A stretch of 64,000 nucleotides of DNA from Flavobacterium aquidurense (GCA_900107365.1 FNPS01000004.1:248001-312000); one strand, 5' to 3'; positions 50,728 to 60,876 are shown, numbered from the stretch's first letter. Program-made: numbers and translations. Notes: generated by a model not told the origin, from the letters alone.

Positions 50728-51483
50728 ATGATGAAATTTTATAAATTACTTAGTTTTTCTTTTTTAGTGGCAACACTTACAAGCTGTACTTTTACTGAAA
50801 ATATGTACATTAATGACAACGGAACCGGAAAATATTCTGTCGATATGGATGGTTCTGCTTTGATGGAAATGGCTGGTGATCAACTAGGAAATCAAATGGG
50901 GGCCGATGCTAAAAAAAATATCGATTCTACTTTTACATTCAAACAATTAATTGCGGATAAACAAGATAGTATCTCAAAATTATCTCCTGAAGCGCAGAAA
51001 GAAATTAAAAAATTGGAAAATTTTGTTTTCAATGTAAAAATGAACGGAGAGCAAAAACAATTCTTAATGAACATTTCTACCGATTTTAAAAGTGTTAGTG
51101 AGTTACAGGATATATTGCAATCGATGAGTACACTTCAAAAACTGGAAGGCGGTACTGCTCCTGCGACCCCATTTTCAGGTTTAGGAGACAATAAGAGTAA
51201 ACTAAGTTATACTTATGATGGAAAGAAATTTACACGTAAAGCAATCATAGACAAGCAGAAAATTGCAGAGAAACCAGCTGATTCGACAGCAGACATGTCG
51301 AAAATGATGTTTGCTTCGTCTAACTATGTTATTAAATATCATTTTCCTAAACGTGTAAAAAAGGTTTCGAACCCAACAGCATTGTTTAGCGAGGATAGAA
51401 AAACAATTACAATTCAATACCCTTTCACGGATTATATGGAGAATCCTGACAAACTTAACTTTGATGTTGAGTTTGAAAAATAA
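50728..51483 (+). CDS. Lipoprotein, paralogue B of a tandem pair
   Basis: A 251-residue predicted lipoprotein (LVATLTSC, Cys20) related along its length to the gene at 49848 through the shared strand, TYDGKKF and KYHFP blocks. It has a middle region rich in Met, Gln and Lys (EMAGDQLGNQMGADAKKN) that is absent from paralogue A. A TATATTTG -7 element at 50705-50712 lies 15 bases upstream of the start. It is followed at only 5 bases by lipB, so lipB may be translated from the same transcript. Confidence 0.75.
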   Translation: MMKFYKLLSFSFLVATLTSCTFTENMYINDNGTGKYSVDMDGSALMEMAGDQLGNQMGADAKKNIDSTFTFKQLIADKQDSISKLSPEAQKEIKKLENFVFNVKMNGEQKQFLMNISTDFKSVSELQDILQSMSTLQKLEGGTAPATPFSGLGDNKSKLSYTYDGKKFTRKAIIDKQKIAEKPADSTADMSKMMFASSNYVIKYHFPKRVKKVSNPTALFSEDRKTITIQYPFTDYMENPDKLNFDVEFEK

Positions 51484-51488
51484 TTAAA

Positions 51489-52187
51489 ATGAATAAAAAA
51501 ATTCAACTTCAAGATTTAGGAAACAGAGATTATAAATCGACCTGGGAATATCAGGAAGAACTTTTTAAAGACATAGTCGACTTAAAAATCAAAAACAGAC
51601 GAGAAGAACTCGAGTTAGAAACTCCAAATTATTTGTTGTTTGTAGAACATCCGCACGTTTATACATTAGGAAAAAGCGGTGATTTAGAAAATTTATTATT
51701 AAACGAAAAGCAACTAGAAGCCAAAGGAGCAACTTTCTATAAAATCAATCGCGGCGGTGATATTACCTATCACGGACCCGGACAAATTGTAGGTTATCCA
51801 ATTCTGGATCTGGAAAATTTTTTTACTGATATTCATAAATACCTGCGTTTTCTCGAAGAATCAATTATCCTGACTTTAGAAGAATACGGTTTAAAATGTG
51901 GTAGAAGTGAAGGTGAAACAGGAGTGTGGCTAGATGTGGGAACTCCGTTTGCACGTAAAATTTGTGCACTTGGCGTACGTGCCTCACGCTGGGTAACCAT
52001 GCACGGATTTGCCTTAAATGTAAATGTCGATTTAGGTTATTTTGATAATATCATTCCATGTGGAATTCGCGGAAAAGGCGTTACTTCATTACAAGTAGAA
52101 CTTGGCGTTGAAAAAGTAGATGAAGACGAAGTAAAAGCCAAAATCATCAAACATTTAACTCACTTGTTTGAAGCTGAATTTGTTTAA
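51489..52187 (+). CDS. lipB: Octanoyltransferase LipB
   Basis: LipB transfers octanoyl groups from acyl carrier protein to lipoyl domains, the first step of endogenous lipoylation. The 232-residue protein has the family hallmark GGDITYHGPGQIVGYPILDL (residues 91-110). The catalytic pair is present: Lys near 157 in ARKICALGVRASRWVT and Cys near 191 in IPCGIRGKGVTSL. No lipA gene is adjacent. It starts 5 bases after the lipoprotein paralogue B stop codon. Confidence 0.96.
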   Translation: MNKKIQLQDLGNRDYKSTWEYQEELFKDIVDLKIKNRREELELETPNYLLFVEHPHVYTLGKSGDLENLLLNEKQLEAKGATFYKINRGGDITYHGPGQIVGYPILDLENFFTDIHKYLRFLEESIILTLEEYGLKCGRSEGETGVWLDVGTPFARKICALGVRASRWVTMHGFALNVNVDLGYFDNIIPCGIRGKGVTSLQVELGVEKVDEDEVKAKIIKHLTHLFEAEFV

Positions 52188-52213
52188 AATAAGCTTCTCA
52201 AATATAAAATAGT

Positions 52214-53029
52214 ATGAAAAATGCTGAAAATAACAATTATAGAATTGCTGTTCCTTCGGCATTTGAAACTGTTTTTTCTCATTTTTACTTCGCAGAAAAC
52301 AAAACCGATCTTCCGGTTACAAAAACTTTATTGCCGAGTTTTCAAACCATTTTGGTTTTTAATTTCGGGACAAAATCGACTTTAAAATCACAGCAAAATA
52401 CTGTTTTGGAAGTAGAAAAATGTATTGTTTTAGGTCCTATAAAACAGGCTTTTGACTATACTTTAGAACCTGATTCAGAAATTTTAGTAGCCAATTTTAG
52501 AGAAGACGCTTTTTATCGATTCTTCGGGAATGTATTGTTTGATTCACTGCCAATTCATCCGGATGCTTTACTTCAGGAAAATTGCTTCAGTCTCTTATGG
52601 GAAGAACTTCAACAAATTTCTGAGGTTACAGAACGTGTCGCTTATATTTTAGACTTCTGTAAGCCCTATCTTAGAGAACAAAATGAAATCACAACACTTT
52701 TGACCGATTTTAAAGAAGGAAATCTAGATCCTATAAAAGTAATTGCTTCAAAGATAAATCAGACGGAAAGAAACATTCAGCTCAACCAAAAAAAGGTTTT
52801 TGGCTATACTATTAAGGAAATAAATCGTTACGAAAGGTTTTTAAAAGCCATAAATGAAATTCAGAAAACTATACTTAATCAGTCCAAAACAGATTGGCTG
52901 AATATTGTCGAGGAATGTGGTTATTATGATCAAAGTCAGCTTATTCATGACTTTAAATTTTATATGAATATTTCTCCAACGAAATTCCTGAAATTTCAAA
53001 ACGATATCTGCAGTTCAAAAGCAGAATAA
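52214..53029 (+). CDS. AraC family transcriptional regulator
   Basis: A 271-residue regulator. The N-terminal half looks like an effector/cupin region of the DUF6597 type seen in Bacteroidota AraC proteins (KTLLPSFQTILVFNFG). The C-terminal AraC-like helix-turn-helix pair runs from about 170 to 265, with INQTERNIQLNQKKVFGYTIKEINRYERFLKAI and YYDQSQLIHDFKFYMNISPTKFLK, the latter being the second HTH signature. It lies 78 bases upstream of an oxidoreductase gene that has its own promoter element, the most likely target. The inducer is unknown. Confidence 0.9.
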   Translation: MKNAENNNYRIAVPSAFETVFSHFYFAENKTDLPVTKTLLPSFQTILVFNFGTKSTLKSQQNTVLEVEKCIVLGPIKQAFDYTLEPDSEILVANFREDAFYRFFGNVLFDSLPIHPDALLQENCFSLLWEELQQISEVTERVAYILDFCKPYLREQNEITTLLTDFKEGNLDPIKVIASKINQTERNIQLNQKKVFGYTIKEINRYERFLKAINEIQKTILNQSKTDWLNIVEECGYYDQSQLIHDFKFYMNISPTKFLKFQNDICSSKAE

Positions 53030-53072
53030 ATTCCATTTCGTTTTCTTACAATTCCCGCCGAAGCTTGCGCTT

Positions 53073-53080
53073 TACATTTG
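53073..53080 (+). promoter_or_regulatory. -7 element of the NAD(P)H oxidoreductase gene
   Basis: TACATTTG matches TAnnTTTG, 27 bases before the chosen ATG. The -33 region is poor, as would suit a promoter needing an activator such as the AraC protein just upstream. Confidence 0.5.
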
Positions 53081-53107
53081 TCATGTTCAATCTTAAAAAT
53101 AGAAAAC

Positions 53108-53704
53108 ATGAAAAATTTAATTATTTACGCACATCCAGATCCAGCAAGTTTAAATTATTTCTTCAAAGAAACTGTTCTTCAAAGTTTAGAAAAGTCTAAA
53201 CAAGAAGTTGTAGTTCGTGATTTAAATGAAATTAATTTTAATCCAGTTTTATCTCTGAAAGATATGCAAGGACAAAGAATGGGAAAAGTGGCAGAGGATG
53301 TCAAAACAGAACAGGAATTTATCACTTGGGCAGATCGAATTATCTTTATTTATCCAATTTGGTGGACAGGAATGCCTTCTATAATGAAAGGTTATATAGA
53401 CCGCGTTTTTAGTTACGGATTTGCTTACAGATATGATCAGGGTATTCAAAAAGGATTATTAACTGACAAAAGTACCATCATTATCAATTCTCACGGAAAA
53501 TCGAATGCAGAATATGAAGCAATAGGAATGGATAAAGCTTTGGCATTAACTTCAGATGTTGGAGTTTTCAATTATTGTGGTTTGAAAATCAAACAACATT
53601 TTTATTTTGATAAGGCAGATAGAGCTGCAGCAGAAAGTATTTCAGAATGGGAAAATCAAATTAGAAATGAATTTAGGTTTGAAGATGAAGTTGTTTTTGA
53701 ATAG
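53108..53704 (+). CDS. NAD(P)H-dependent oxidoreductase (flavodoxin-fold quinone reductase family)
   Basis: A 198-residue flavoprotein. NLIIYAHPDPASLNYFF at the N-terminus and YPIWWTGMPSIMKGYIDRVFSYGFAY are the FMN/FAD-binding and dimer motifs of the MdaB/NQO-type (Flavodoxin_2) family, which reduces quinones by two electrons. The start at 53108 is used because an earlier TTG lies on top of the -7 element at 53073-53080. Its position just after an AraC regulator suggests induction by an electrophile or quinone, but this is inference. Confidence 0.9.
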   Translation: MKNLIIYAHPDPASLNYFFKETVLQSLEKSKQEVVVRDLNEINFNPVLSLKDMQGQRMGKVAEDVKTEQEFITWADRIIFIYPIWWTGMPSIMKGYIDRVFSYGFAYRYDQGIQKGLLTDKSTIIINSHGKSNAEYEAIGMDKALALTSDVGVFNYCGLKIKQHFYFDKADRAAAESISEWENQIRNEFRFEDEVVFE

Positions 53705-53872
53705 AAATTTATTTTAAAAAATAATATTGAAAAAAATGTAAAAATGCCTTGGTAAAAGCCAAGATTGTGAATTGTTGGCAAATTATGAGAATTATCAATA
53801 TTGTACCGTTTTTATGTGTAAATTGGTTTCATACTTTTATATAATCCTTATTCAAATCTAATTTTACAGCTT

Positions 53873-54724
53873 ATGAGAAAAATCTACTTTATTTGTTTCC
53901 TTTTTATTCTCAACAATGTTTTTGCTCAAAAGAAAGATAAATTAAATCCAATTGCGGTTTACGAAAAAGTTTGGCAAGAGCGCAGCAGCGATGCACGATT
54001 AAAATTGATAAAAACAATTTGGCTAGAAGATAGCACGTTTGAAGATCCTTCTGCATCTATAAAAGGAGCCGTTGCATTAAATAATGTTATCAACGAATTT
54101 TATAAAAAAAATCCCGATGCTATATTGACCTCAGGTTCAAAAGTAGTAAAAGACAATTATGTAAGCTGGGATTGGAAAATTCTCGATTCAAAAAATAAAC
54201 TGATAATGGCCGGTCGTGATTTTGCCCGATTAAATGGGAAAGGCCAGGTAAGTAAAATTATTGGTTTTTGGGATCAGGAAGTTACTCCGTCTGAAACGGA
54301 AATATTAAAAAATCTTGAATCTGATAATTATAAAGTTGTAGCTAAATATTATGAATCTCTTTTTAAAACCAGAGATTTCAATACAATGGCAACCACAATT
54401 GAAGAAGGAGCCATTTACAATCAGGCTGAAGGTTTGCCATATGGAGGAACTTATGTTGGTTTTAATGAATGGACTAAAATGTTTACGAAATCAGCAGAGT
54501 TTTTTGATTTGGAAATAGAAAAAGAACCTGTTTATTTTAGTGATGCTACTAAAAATGAAGTAATTATTTATTTCACTATAAAATGTAAAGCAAAAAAATC
54601 AGGAAAAACACTTTCAATGCCAATTTCAGAGCATTTTGATTTGAAAAACGGAAAAATTACTGCAATCAGACCCTTTTATTTTGATACTAAACAGTTTGCA
54701 GAATTCTTGAAAAGCAAAAAGTAA
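53873..54724 (+). CDS. Exported protein with two SnoaL/NTF2-like domains
   Basis: A 283-residue protein with a signal peptide cleaved after NNVFAQ (about residue 19). The first NTF2-like domain spans about 28-145. WLEDSTFEDPSASIKG, the repeated W of SWDWKILDS and ARLNGKGQVSKIIGFWD mark the cone-shaped fold. A second copy spans about 155-280 (KYYESLFKTRDFNTMATTIEEGAIYNQ, ending AIRPFYFD). The fold is used as a small-molecule pocket in many enzymes; no catalytic residue can be singled out. It stands alone and is ended by a hairpin it shares with rnhB. Confidence 0.8.
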   Translation: MRKIYFICFLFILNNVFAQKKDKLNPIAVYEKVWQERSSDARLKLIKTIWLEDSTFEDPSASIKGAVALNNVINEFYKKNPDAILTSGSKVVKDNYVSWDWKILDSKNKLIMAGRDFARLNGKGQVSKIIGFWDQEVTPSETEILKNLESDNYKVVAKYYESLFKTRDFNTMATTIEEGAIYNQAEGLPYGGTYVGFNEWTKMFTKSAEFFDLEIEKEPVYFSDATKNEVIIYFTIKCKAKKSGKTLSMPISEHFDLKNGKITAIRPFYFDTKQFAEFLKSKK

Positions 54725-54770
54725 AATTACTATAAGTTTATTATTTTTAATAGATAAACTAGTCGTAAAA

Positions 54771-54803
54771 AAAAAGGCTTATCCATTGTGATAAGCCTTT
54801 TTT
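54771..54803. terminator. Bidirectional terminator between the SnoaL-like gene and rnhB
   Basis: AAAAAGGCTTATC (54771-54783) and GATAAGCCTTTTT (54790-54802) form a 13-bp stem with A/T runs on both sides. Confidence 0.93.
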
Positions 54804-55472
54804 TTATTGTTCAAAAAAATCTAATTCCAATTGGTCAGGCAAAAGCCTGAAACTCATTCTGTGATATTTTGTGGTGCCATGTTTTCGAATGGCATCGCGA
54901 TGTTCTTTGGTAGGATAGCCTTTGTTTTGTTTCCAATTGTACATAGGAAATTCTTCATGGATTTGCTCCATATAGAGGTCGCGATAGGTTTTTGCCAAAA
55001 TTGATGCTGCGGCTATGCTTAAAAATTTTGCATCTCCTTTTATTATACTCTGATTCGGAATTGATTTTAATAATTCTATTTCTTCAAAAGAAAATTGTTT
55101 CCCAAAAGTATTCCGTAAGCCTAATTTTGCATTCAAAGCACGGTTTCCGTCTACGATAATAAAATCTGGTTTTTGATTTAATTTTAAAATACATTCCTGC
55201 ATTCCTTTCATGGAAGCATTCAGAATATTTATTTCATCAATTTCGTCCGGAAATAAATGTGTAACCGAAAAGCAAACTGCATGCTGCTCTATAATAGGTT
55301 TCAAAAGAAATCTATCTTTTTCAGACAATTGTTTACTATCATTTAAAATTTGGTTTTCAAAATTAGCAGGTAATATTACGGCTGCGGCAGTTACAGGCCC
55401 GGCAAGGCATCCTCGACCAGCCTCGTCAGTTCCGGTTTCTAGTATATGTCCTGAAAAATTAAGTTGAAGCAT
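54804..55472 (-). CDS. rnhB: Ribonuclease HII
   Basis: RNase HII cuts RNA in RNA-DNA hybrids and starts removal of misincorporated ribonucleotides. The 222-residue protein has the type 2 signature [14 protein letters not shown], with D16 and E17 as metal ligands, D108 in FIIVDGN, and a further acid in SILAKTYRD. The GRG motif that recognises the ribonucleotide-DNA junction is intact. It is convergent with the SnoaL-like gene and divergent from the susC gene, across a 574-base AT-rich gap. Confidence 0.97.
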   Translation of the reverse strand: MLQLNFSGHILETGTDEAGRGCLAGPVTAAAVILPANFENQILNDSKQLSEKDRFLLKPIIEQHAVCFSVTHLFPDEIDEINILNASMKGMQECILKLNQKPDFIIVDGNRALNAKLGLRNTFGKQFSFEEIELLKSIPNQSIIKGDAKFLSIAAASILAKTYRDLYMEQIHEEFPMYNWKQNKGYPTKEHRDAIRKHGTTKYHRMSFRLLPDQLELDFFEQ

Positions 55473-56046
55473 GCTTTTATTTTGAACAGCAAATATAATT
55501 TTTTTCTAAAAAAAAAGGCTTCTAAAAATTTGATTAGAATTTTAGATAGTATTTTGTTCTAATTAATTTGGTTAATTTAATATTCAATGTGTTTTAAAAG
55601 ATGATTTTAATTGAGAAGTGAGGTCGTATTTTTTAAATTTTATCTTAATAATTTTTTTACGAAATACTTTTTATTGAATTTTTTTAATCTAAATGAGATA
55701 AATACCTTTAAATAAATTGAATTTAGCGCTATAAAACGCTTGATTTTGTCAAAAAAATAAAATTGTAATGTAAAATCACGATTTTAATAAAAGTTGATAT
55801 TCTTTTTTATGGGTTTAGTCAATTGAATCTTTTAAATGTTAAAAAGTGTTAACATTTTTATGAAAGAATTTAGGTCCTGGTTCATTTATTTATACGAATA
55901 GAATTGTTAAAATATTAATTCCGTGATATTTTTGGGGAATATATTGAGGTATTGTTAATAATATTGAAAAAATTTAAGTTGAATTAGTTTGTTATTTTAA
56001 GAAATAATTAAGATGTTTGCCGCATACTAATTCAAAATAAATTAAA
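55473..56046. other. 574-base AT-rich intergenic region upstream of susC
   Basis: No open frame, RNA gene or strong foldback is visible. The sequence is strongly AT-rich with long A and T runs, and it separates rnhB (minus) from susC (plus). The region probably holds the susC leader and control sites. The best promoter candidate lies at 55988-56019. Confidence 0.7.
55988..56019 (+). promoter_or_regulatory. Candidate susC promoter
   Basis: TTTG (55988-55991), 20 bases, then GATGTTTG (56012-56019). This is close to but not a full match with TTTG-N-TAnnTTTG, and would start transcription about 20 bases before the ATG. Confidence 0.4.
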
Positions 56047-59000
56047 ATGAAATTAAAATTACAATGGATTTGTACGCTCCTTGTAGCGTTATCTATGCAG
56101 TTTTCTTTTGCTCAAGAGAGAACTGTCTCTGGAAAAGTATCTGATAAGACAGGTGTTATTCCAGGAGTAAATGTTGTTGTGAAAGGATCAAAAACAAATA
56201 CTCAGACTGATTTTGATGGAAGTTATTCTATCAAAGCAAAGACTGGTGATGTTTTGGTTTTTTCATATGTAGGTATGAATAACAAACAAGTTACCGTAGG
56301 AAGTTCTAGTTCAGTAAATGTTGAGCTTGAATCAGAAGCGCAACTAATGAATGAGGTTGTAGTTGTTGGTTACGGTGTGCAAAAGAGAAAAGAAGTAACT
56401 GGTTCTATTTCTAAAATTGCAGGAAAAGACATCGCCAACTTAGTTACTCCATCTTTCGAAGGTGTTTTAGCTGGTAGAGCAACTGGTGTACAAGTATTAA
56501 CCAATACTGGTATTATTGGAGGCGCTCCAAAAATTAGAATTAGAGGTATTTCATCTATTTCTGGAAGTACAGAGCCATTAATCGTTGTAGATGGTGTGCC
56601 TATTTATTCTGGTGATATTGGTGGTGTTTCTTCAACAAATGGTTTGGCTGATATTAACCCGGAAGATATCGAATCTTTTGATGTATTAAAAGATGGTGCT
56701 GCAACGGCTATTTACGGTTCTAGAGCAGCGAATGGTGTAATCTTAATTACAACAAAAAGCGGAAAGAAAGGTACTTTGAAAGTAAGTTATTCAAGCGTAT
56801 TTGGTGTAGCTAGTGCTGCTAAAACATATGATTTGTTACAGACTCCTGATTTCTTAACTATTTCTAACGAAAAAAGAACAAACAGAGGGCAAACTCCATG
56901 GGCTGTTGGAAATACATATAATACAGACTGGCAAGGTGCAGTTTTAAGAAGTGCTCCTCAAACTACTCATAATCTTAACTTCAGTGGAGGTTCAGAAAAA
57001 ACAAAGTATTATTTGTCTTTAGGTATAACAGATTTAGATGGTATCAATTTAGCTAATGATATGAAGAAATATTCTGTTAGAACTAATATTGATCAGGATA
57101 TCAACAAATGGTTAAGCATTGGTACTAATTTAGCTGTAAGTAGAACAGAGTACAATGGATTGAATATTAACGCAAATGGTTTATCTGGTAACATTTTTAA
57201 TGCTACAAGACAATTGCCTAATACACCAATTTATGATGCAGCTAACCCTACAGGTTACAATATTTCACCAAATGGCCAAACTGTAGGTCAATGGAATAAT
57301 ACAGATCCTGCTGGAGATAACATTACAAATATTCTTTATGTTCTTGATCATAATAAATATAAATCTACAACTACGAGAATTTTAGTAAGTGCATTTGCAA
57401 ATGCAAAAATTACTTCTGACTTAAGTTATAAATTACAAGTAAGTGGAGATAACGCTTCAACAGATGGTTACCAATATTGGAATCCAGTACACGGAGACGG
57501 ACGTGGAACTAACGGATCATTGTATCAGGACAACACTAATCTATTGAGATGGAACTGGCAAAATATTTTGAATTACAAACATACTTTTGCTGAAGACCAT
57601 AATTTAGGTGTAACAGGTGTTGCTGAGTATCAAAAATCACGTACTAAAATATTCTTTGGTTCAGGAACTGATATTTTAAGTGATTTCTACGATCAAAATT
57701 TAGTAACAGGTACATATGCTACTAAAGATTCTGGTGGTAGTGCTTCTGAAAAAGGAATTATATCATACTTAGGTCGTGTTACCTATAACTACAAAGAGAA
57801 ATATTTTATTCAGGGATCTCTTAGACGTGATGGAATTTCTCAATTTGAGAAAGATGTTAGATTCCATAACTTCCCTGGAGTTTCTGCAGGTTGGACAGTT
57901 TCTAAAGAAAGTTTCATGGAAGGAATCAGTGGTACTGTTTCTGATTTGAAATTTAGAGGTTCTTACTCTGAAGTAGGAAACGTTGATGTTCTAAATCAAG
58001 CAGCTTATCCTTCAAAAGGTCTTATGATTGGTTCTCCTTATGGTTCTTTAAATGGTATTGGTTACTATCAATTTGGTAATGATCAATTACAATGGGAAAC
58101 AAGTAACAAAGTTGATTTTGGTGTAGACTTAGGATTGTTTAACAATCGTTTGACTTTAGCATTTGATTATTATAAAAATAATATTGACGGTTTAGTATTA
58201 GCAGCGCCTGTTGCAAACTCTTTAGGTGTTCCTAACAGTATTATCAATTCGAATGTTGGTAAAATGTATAACCAAGGATATGAATTTGCTGTAAGTTTCA
58301 AAGCAATAAATAATGCTAACTTTACATGGGATGTTTCTTCTAATTTAACGCTTACTAAAAACGTAGTTACTGGTTTAGTTAACGGGCAAGATATAACAGG
58401 TGGTTCTTCATCTTTTGGTTCATCTCAGGATATAGTTAACATTGCACCTAATATCATTATTAGAGAGGGTGAATCTATTAACTCTTTATACGGATTTAGA
58501 TATTGGGGTGTAAATAAAGCAAATGGTAACCCTGTTTATTATAAGGCAGATGGTAGTTTAATACAAGGAAACTTGGCAACGTCTACTTATAATGTATTTG
58601 ATCCTGCTAATCCTGGAACAACTGGAGCAGCTGCAACATTAGCTACTGCTGATAAAACTATTTTAGGAAATACTTTACCAACATATTACGGATCTTTTAC
58701 TTCTACTATGAAGTATAAAAATCTTGATCTTGGATTTATGGTTAGATTTAGCGGAGGAAATAAAATTTTTAATGCTACAAGAAGAGAGTTAATGAATCAA
58801 AACTTTAACAATAACGGAACAGAGATCTTAGGAAGATGGCAAAGTGTTGATAATCCTGGGGACGGATGGACACCAAGATTATACGCAAGTTCAAATACAT
58901 TTACAAACCTTTCTGGAAGTGCTAGTACACGTTTTGTTGAAGATGGTGATTTTATCTCACTTGATAATATTAGTTTAGGTTACACATTACCTAAAATGCT

Positions 59001-59169
59001 AATGGATAAAATTGGCGTGGATAACTTTAGAGTTTTTGCTCAGGCACAAAATATCTGGTTAATTTCAGATTACAAAGGTATTAATCCTGAAATGGAAACA
59101 AATGGAGTAGATATCAATGGTACTCCACGTTCTAAGGTAATTTCAGTTGGAATAAATGTAAGTTTATAA
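56047..59169 (+). CDS. susC: SusC/RagA family TonB-linked outer membrane transporter
   Basis: A 1040-residue barrel that forms the pore of a SusCD nutrient importer. The signal peptide is cleaved after FSFAQ (residue 22). A CarboxypepD_reg-like domain (about 24-98) precedes the SusC signature VVVGYGVQKRKEVTGS and the plug (about 115-225, with IRIRGISSI and DVLKDGAATAIYGSRAANGV). The barrel ends KVISVGINVSL. The susD partner starts 9 bases later. No glycoside hydrolase, peptidase, sigma/anti-sigma pair or hybrid sensor lies nearby within the window, so the substrate cannot be inferred. Confidence 0.96.
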   Translation: MKLKLQWICTLLVALSMQFSFAQERTVSGKVSDKTGVIPGVNVVVKGSKTNTQTDFDGSYSIKAKTGDVLVFSYVGMNNKQVTVGSSSSVNVELESEAQLMNEVVVVGYGVQKRKEVTGSISKIAGKDIANLVTPSFEGVLAGRATGVQVLTNTGIIGGAPKIRIRGISSISGSTEPLIVVDGVPIYSGDIGGVSSTNGLADINPEDIESFDVLKDGAATAIYGSRAANGVILITTKSGKKGTLKVSYSSVFGVASAAKTYDLLQTPDFLTISNEKRTNRGQTPWAVGNTYNTDWQGAVLRSAPQTTHNLNFSGGSEKTKYYLSLGITDLDGINLANDMKKYSVRTNIDQDINKWLSIGTNLAVSRTEYNGLNINANGLSGNIFNATRQLPNTPIYDAANPTGYNISPNGQTVGQWNNTDPAGDNITNILYVLDHNKYKSTTTRILVSAFANAKITSDLSYKLQVSGDNASTDGYQYWNPVHGDGRGTNGSLYQDNTNLLRWNWQNILNYKHTFAEDHNLGVTGVAEYQKSRTKIFFGSGTDILSDFYDQNLVTGTYATKDSGGSASEKGIISYLGRVTYNYKEKYFIQGSLRRDGISQFEKDVRFHNFPGVSAGWTVSKESFMEGISGTVSDLKFRGSYSEVGNVDVLNQAAYPSKGLMIGSPYGSLNGIGYYQFGNDQLQWETSNKVDFGVDLGLFNNRLTLAFDYYKNNIDGLVLAAPVANSLGVPNSIINSNVGKMYNQGYEFAVSFKAINNANFTWDVSSNLTLTKNVVTGLVNGQDITGGSSSFGSSQDIVNIAPNIIIREGESINSLYGFRYWGVNKANGNPVYYKADGSLIQGNLATSTYNVFDPANPGTTGAAATLATADKTILGNTLPTYYGSFTSTMKYKNLDLGFMVRFSGGNKIFNATRRELMNQNFNNNGTEILGRWQSVDNPGDGWTPRLYASSNTFTNLSGSASTRFVEDGDFISLDNISLGYTLPKMLMDKIGVDNFRVFAQAQNIWLISDYKGINPEMETNGVDINGTPRSKVISVGINVSL

Positions 59170-59178
59170 AAAAAACAT

Positions 59179-60747
59179 ATGAAAAATATAATTAAAACAA
59201 TTTTACTTTCTGTAGTTGTACTCGGGATGAGCTCATGTACAGAAGAAAAAATATTGGATTTAACTCCAATAAACAATATTGCAGATACAGATGCTTTTGC
59301 AACTCCTTCATTAATAGAATCTTACATGAATGGTGTTTATAATGCTGCTGCAATTGGACAATATAATGCTGCATCAACAAGCCCAAATGGTGGTCGAGGT
59401 TATATCTGGGGAGCTGCTTTTGTTGAACAAGGTGAAGCTAGAGGTGAAGATATTGTTAATATGGCTACTTTTTACCAACTGACTTATACTGCAACTTACG
59501 ATCCAACAACCGCTAATAATGTGTATTACTGGATTGACGGTTATAGATTAATCGGAAGATGTAATCTTATGATTGAGGGAGTTGCTAATGCAGTTTCTAA
59601 AGGTGTTATAACACAAGCAGTTGCTGATAACTATATCGGACAAGCTAAATTTTTAAGAGCAATTACACATTTTGAACTTTTAACATATTTTGCAAGACCT
59701 TATAACGCTACAACTAGCGCAACAGATCTTGGAGTTATATACAGAGAAGTAGGTGTGAATACAGCTGCTGAAGTAGCATCTGAACAAGTTAAACCAAGAA
59801 ATACTGTTGCTGATTGTTATGCAAAAGTTTTGGCAGATTTAAATGATGCTGAAAAATTGATTTCTTCAAATGGTTTTGCTGGTGGTAGAGTTGTTTCTAA
59901 AGCAACAAAATCTGCTGCAATAGCATTCAAAACAAGAGTTTATCTTCAAAAAAGAGACTGGGCAAATGTAATTGCTGAAGGGACTAAATTAAATGGTGTT
60001 TATACATTAACTGCTGATCCTGCTGCTCCTTTTGTGCTAGCAAATAACTTAACTAACTCAGAGTCTATATTCTCTATTGCGCATTCTGCAACAATGAATC
60101 CGCAGGTTAATGCGGCTTTGGCAAGTGTATTAAAAAATAGAGCTTTAGTTGCAATTAGCCCAATTATTTGGAGAGATCCACAATGGTTGGCTGATGACAA
60201 ACGTAGAGAAGATGGAAAAATGATTTACACATCAGCTGGTATAAAATATACTAATAAGTATACAGATGTTACAAATATGACAGATGCTGCTCCGGTTATC
60301 AGATATGCTGAAGTAGTATTAAATATGGCAGAGGCTCAGGCTCGTTTGTCAAATTTATCAGCTGCTCTAACTTTGTTAAATTCTATTAGAAATAGATCTT
60401 TAGCTAGTATAACAACTCAGGCTTATACTGCTGCTTCTTTTACTACAAATGCTACTATGGTGGCTGCTATTCTTAAAGAAAGAAGAATTGAATTTTTACA
60501 AGAAGGTCGTAGATGGGCTGATATTCACAGATTACAAGGTGATGATTTAGCTCCTATAAATGGAATTCCTGCAAAAGTTGCTAATGCGACTCCTGCTAAG
60601 GAAGCATATATTCTTGGAAATACTTATGTTATTACTACTCCTGTAACTGCAGTTCCAAGTTCTGATTTTAAATTCTTATGGCCATTGCCACAGACTGAAA
60701 TTAATACAAACCCAGGTTTAGAAGGAAAAAATAACCCAGGTTGGTAA
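59179..60747 (+). CDS. susD: SusD/RagB family nutrient-binding outer membrane lipoprotein
   Basis: A 522-residue surface lipoprotein that caps its SusC partner and binds the nutrient. The lipobox is VVVLGMSSC with Cys20. The N-terminal SusD-like part holds TPINNIADTDAF and the TPR-like helices around GQAKFLRAITHFELL, a strong family motif. The C-terminal SusD domain has APVIRYAEVVLNMAEAQAR and ILKERRIEFLQEGRRWADI, and it ends with the typical PLPQTEINTNPGLEGKNNPGW. Genes are spaced 9 bases apart and the pair is ended by a strong terminator. Confidence 0.96.
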   Translation: MKNIIKTILLSVVVLGMSSCTEEKILDLTPINNIADTDAFATPSLIESYMNGVYNAAAIGQYNAASTSPNGGRGYIWGAAFVEQGEARGEDIVNMATFYQLTYTATYDPTTANNVYYWIDGYRLIGRCNLMIEGVANAVSKGVITQAVADNYIGQAKFLRAITHFELLTYFARPYNATTSATDLGVIYREVGVNTAAEVASEQVKPRNTVADCYAKVLADLNDAEKLISSNGFAGGRVVSKATKSAAIAFKTRVYLQKRDWANVIAEGTKLNGVYTLTADPAAPFVLANNLTNSESIFSIAHSATMNPQVNAALASVLKNRALVAISPIIWRDPQWLADDKRREDGKMIYTSAGIKYTNKYTDVTNMTDAAPVIRYAEVVLNMAEAQARLSNLSAALTLLNSIRNRSLASITTQAYTAASFTTNATMVAAILKERRIEFLQEGRRWADIHRLQGDDLAPINGIPAKVANATPAKEAYILGNTYVITTPVTAVPSSDFKFLWPLPQTEINTNPGLEGKNNPGW

Positions 60748-60771
60748 AAGAATAAATATTTTGATTTTTTT

Positions 60772-60808
60772 AAAACCCTCAATCATTTTTTGATTGAGGG
60801 TTTTTTTA
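60772..60808 (+). terminator. Intrinsic terminator of susCD
   Basis: AAAACCCTCAATCA (60772-60785) pairs perfectly with TGATTGAGGGTTTT (60791-60804), followed by a T-run. Confidence 0.95.
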
Positions 60809-60876
60809 TTCAGGTTTAGTTCGATATAAAAACTTCTCATTCATAATGATTTGTTTTTTTATACGTTTTTATCTTT

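Noticed and set aside
53078..53107. Earlier TTG start for the NAD(P)H oxidoreductase
   Set aside because: It coincides with the TACATTTG -7 element and adds residues before the conserved N-terminal strand.
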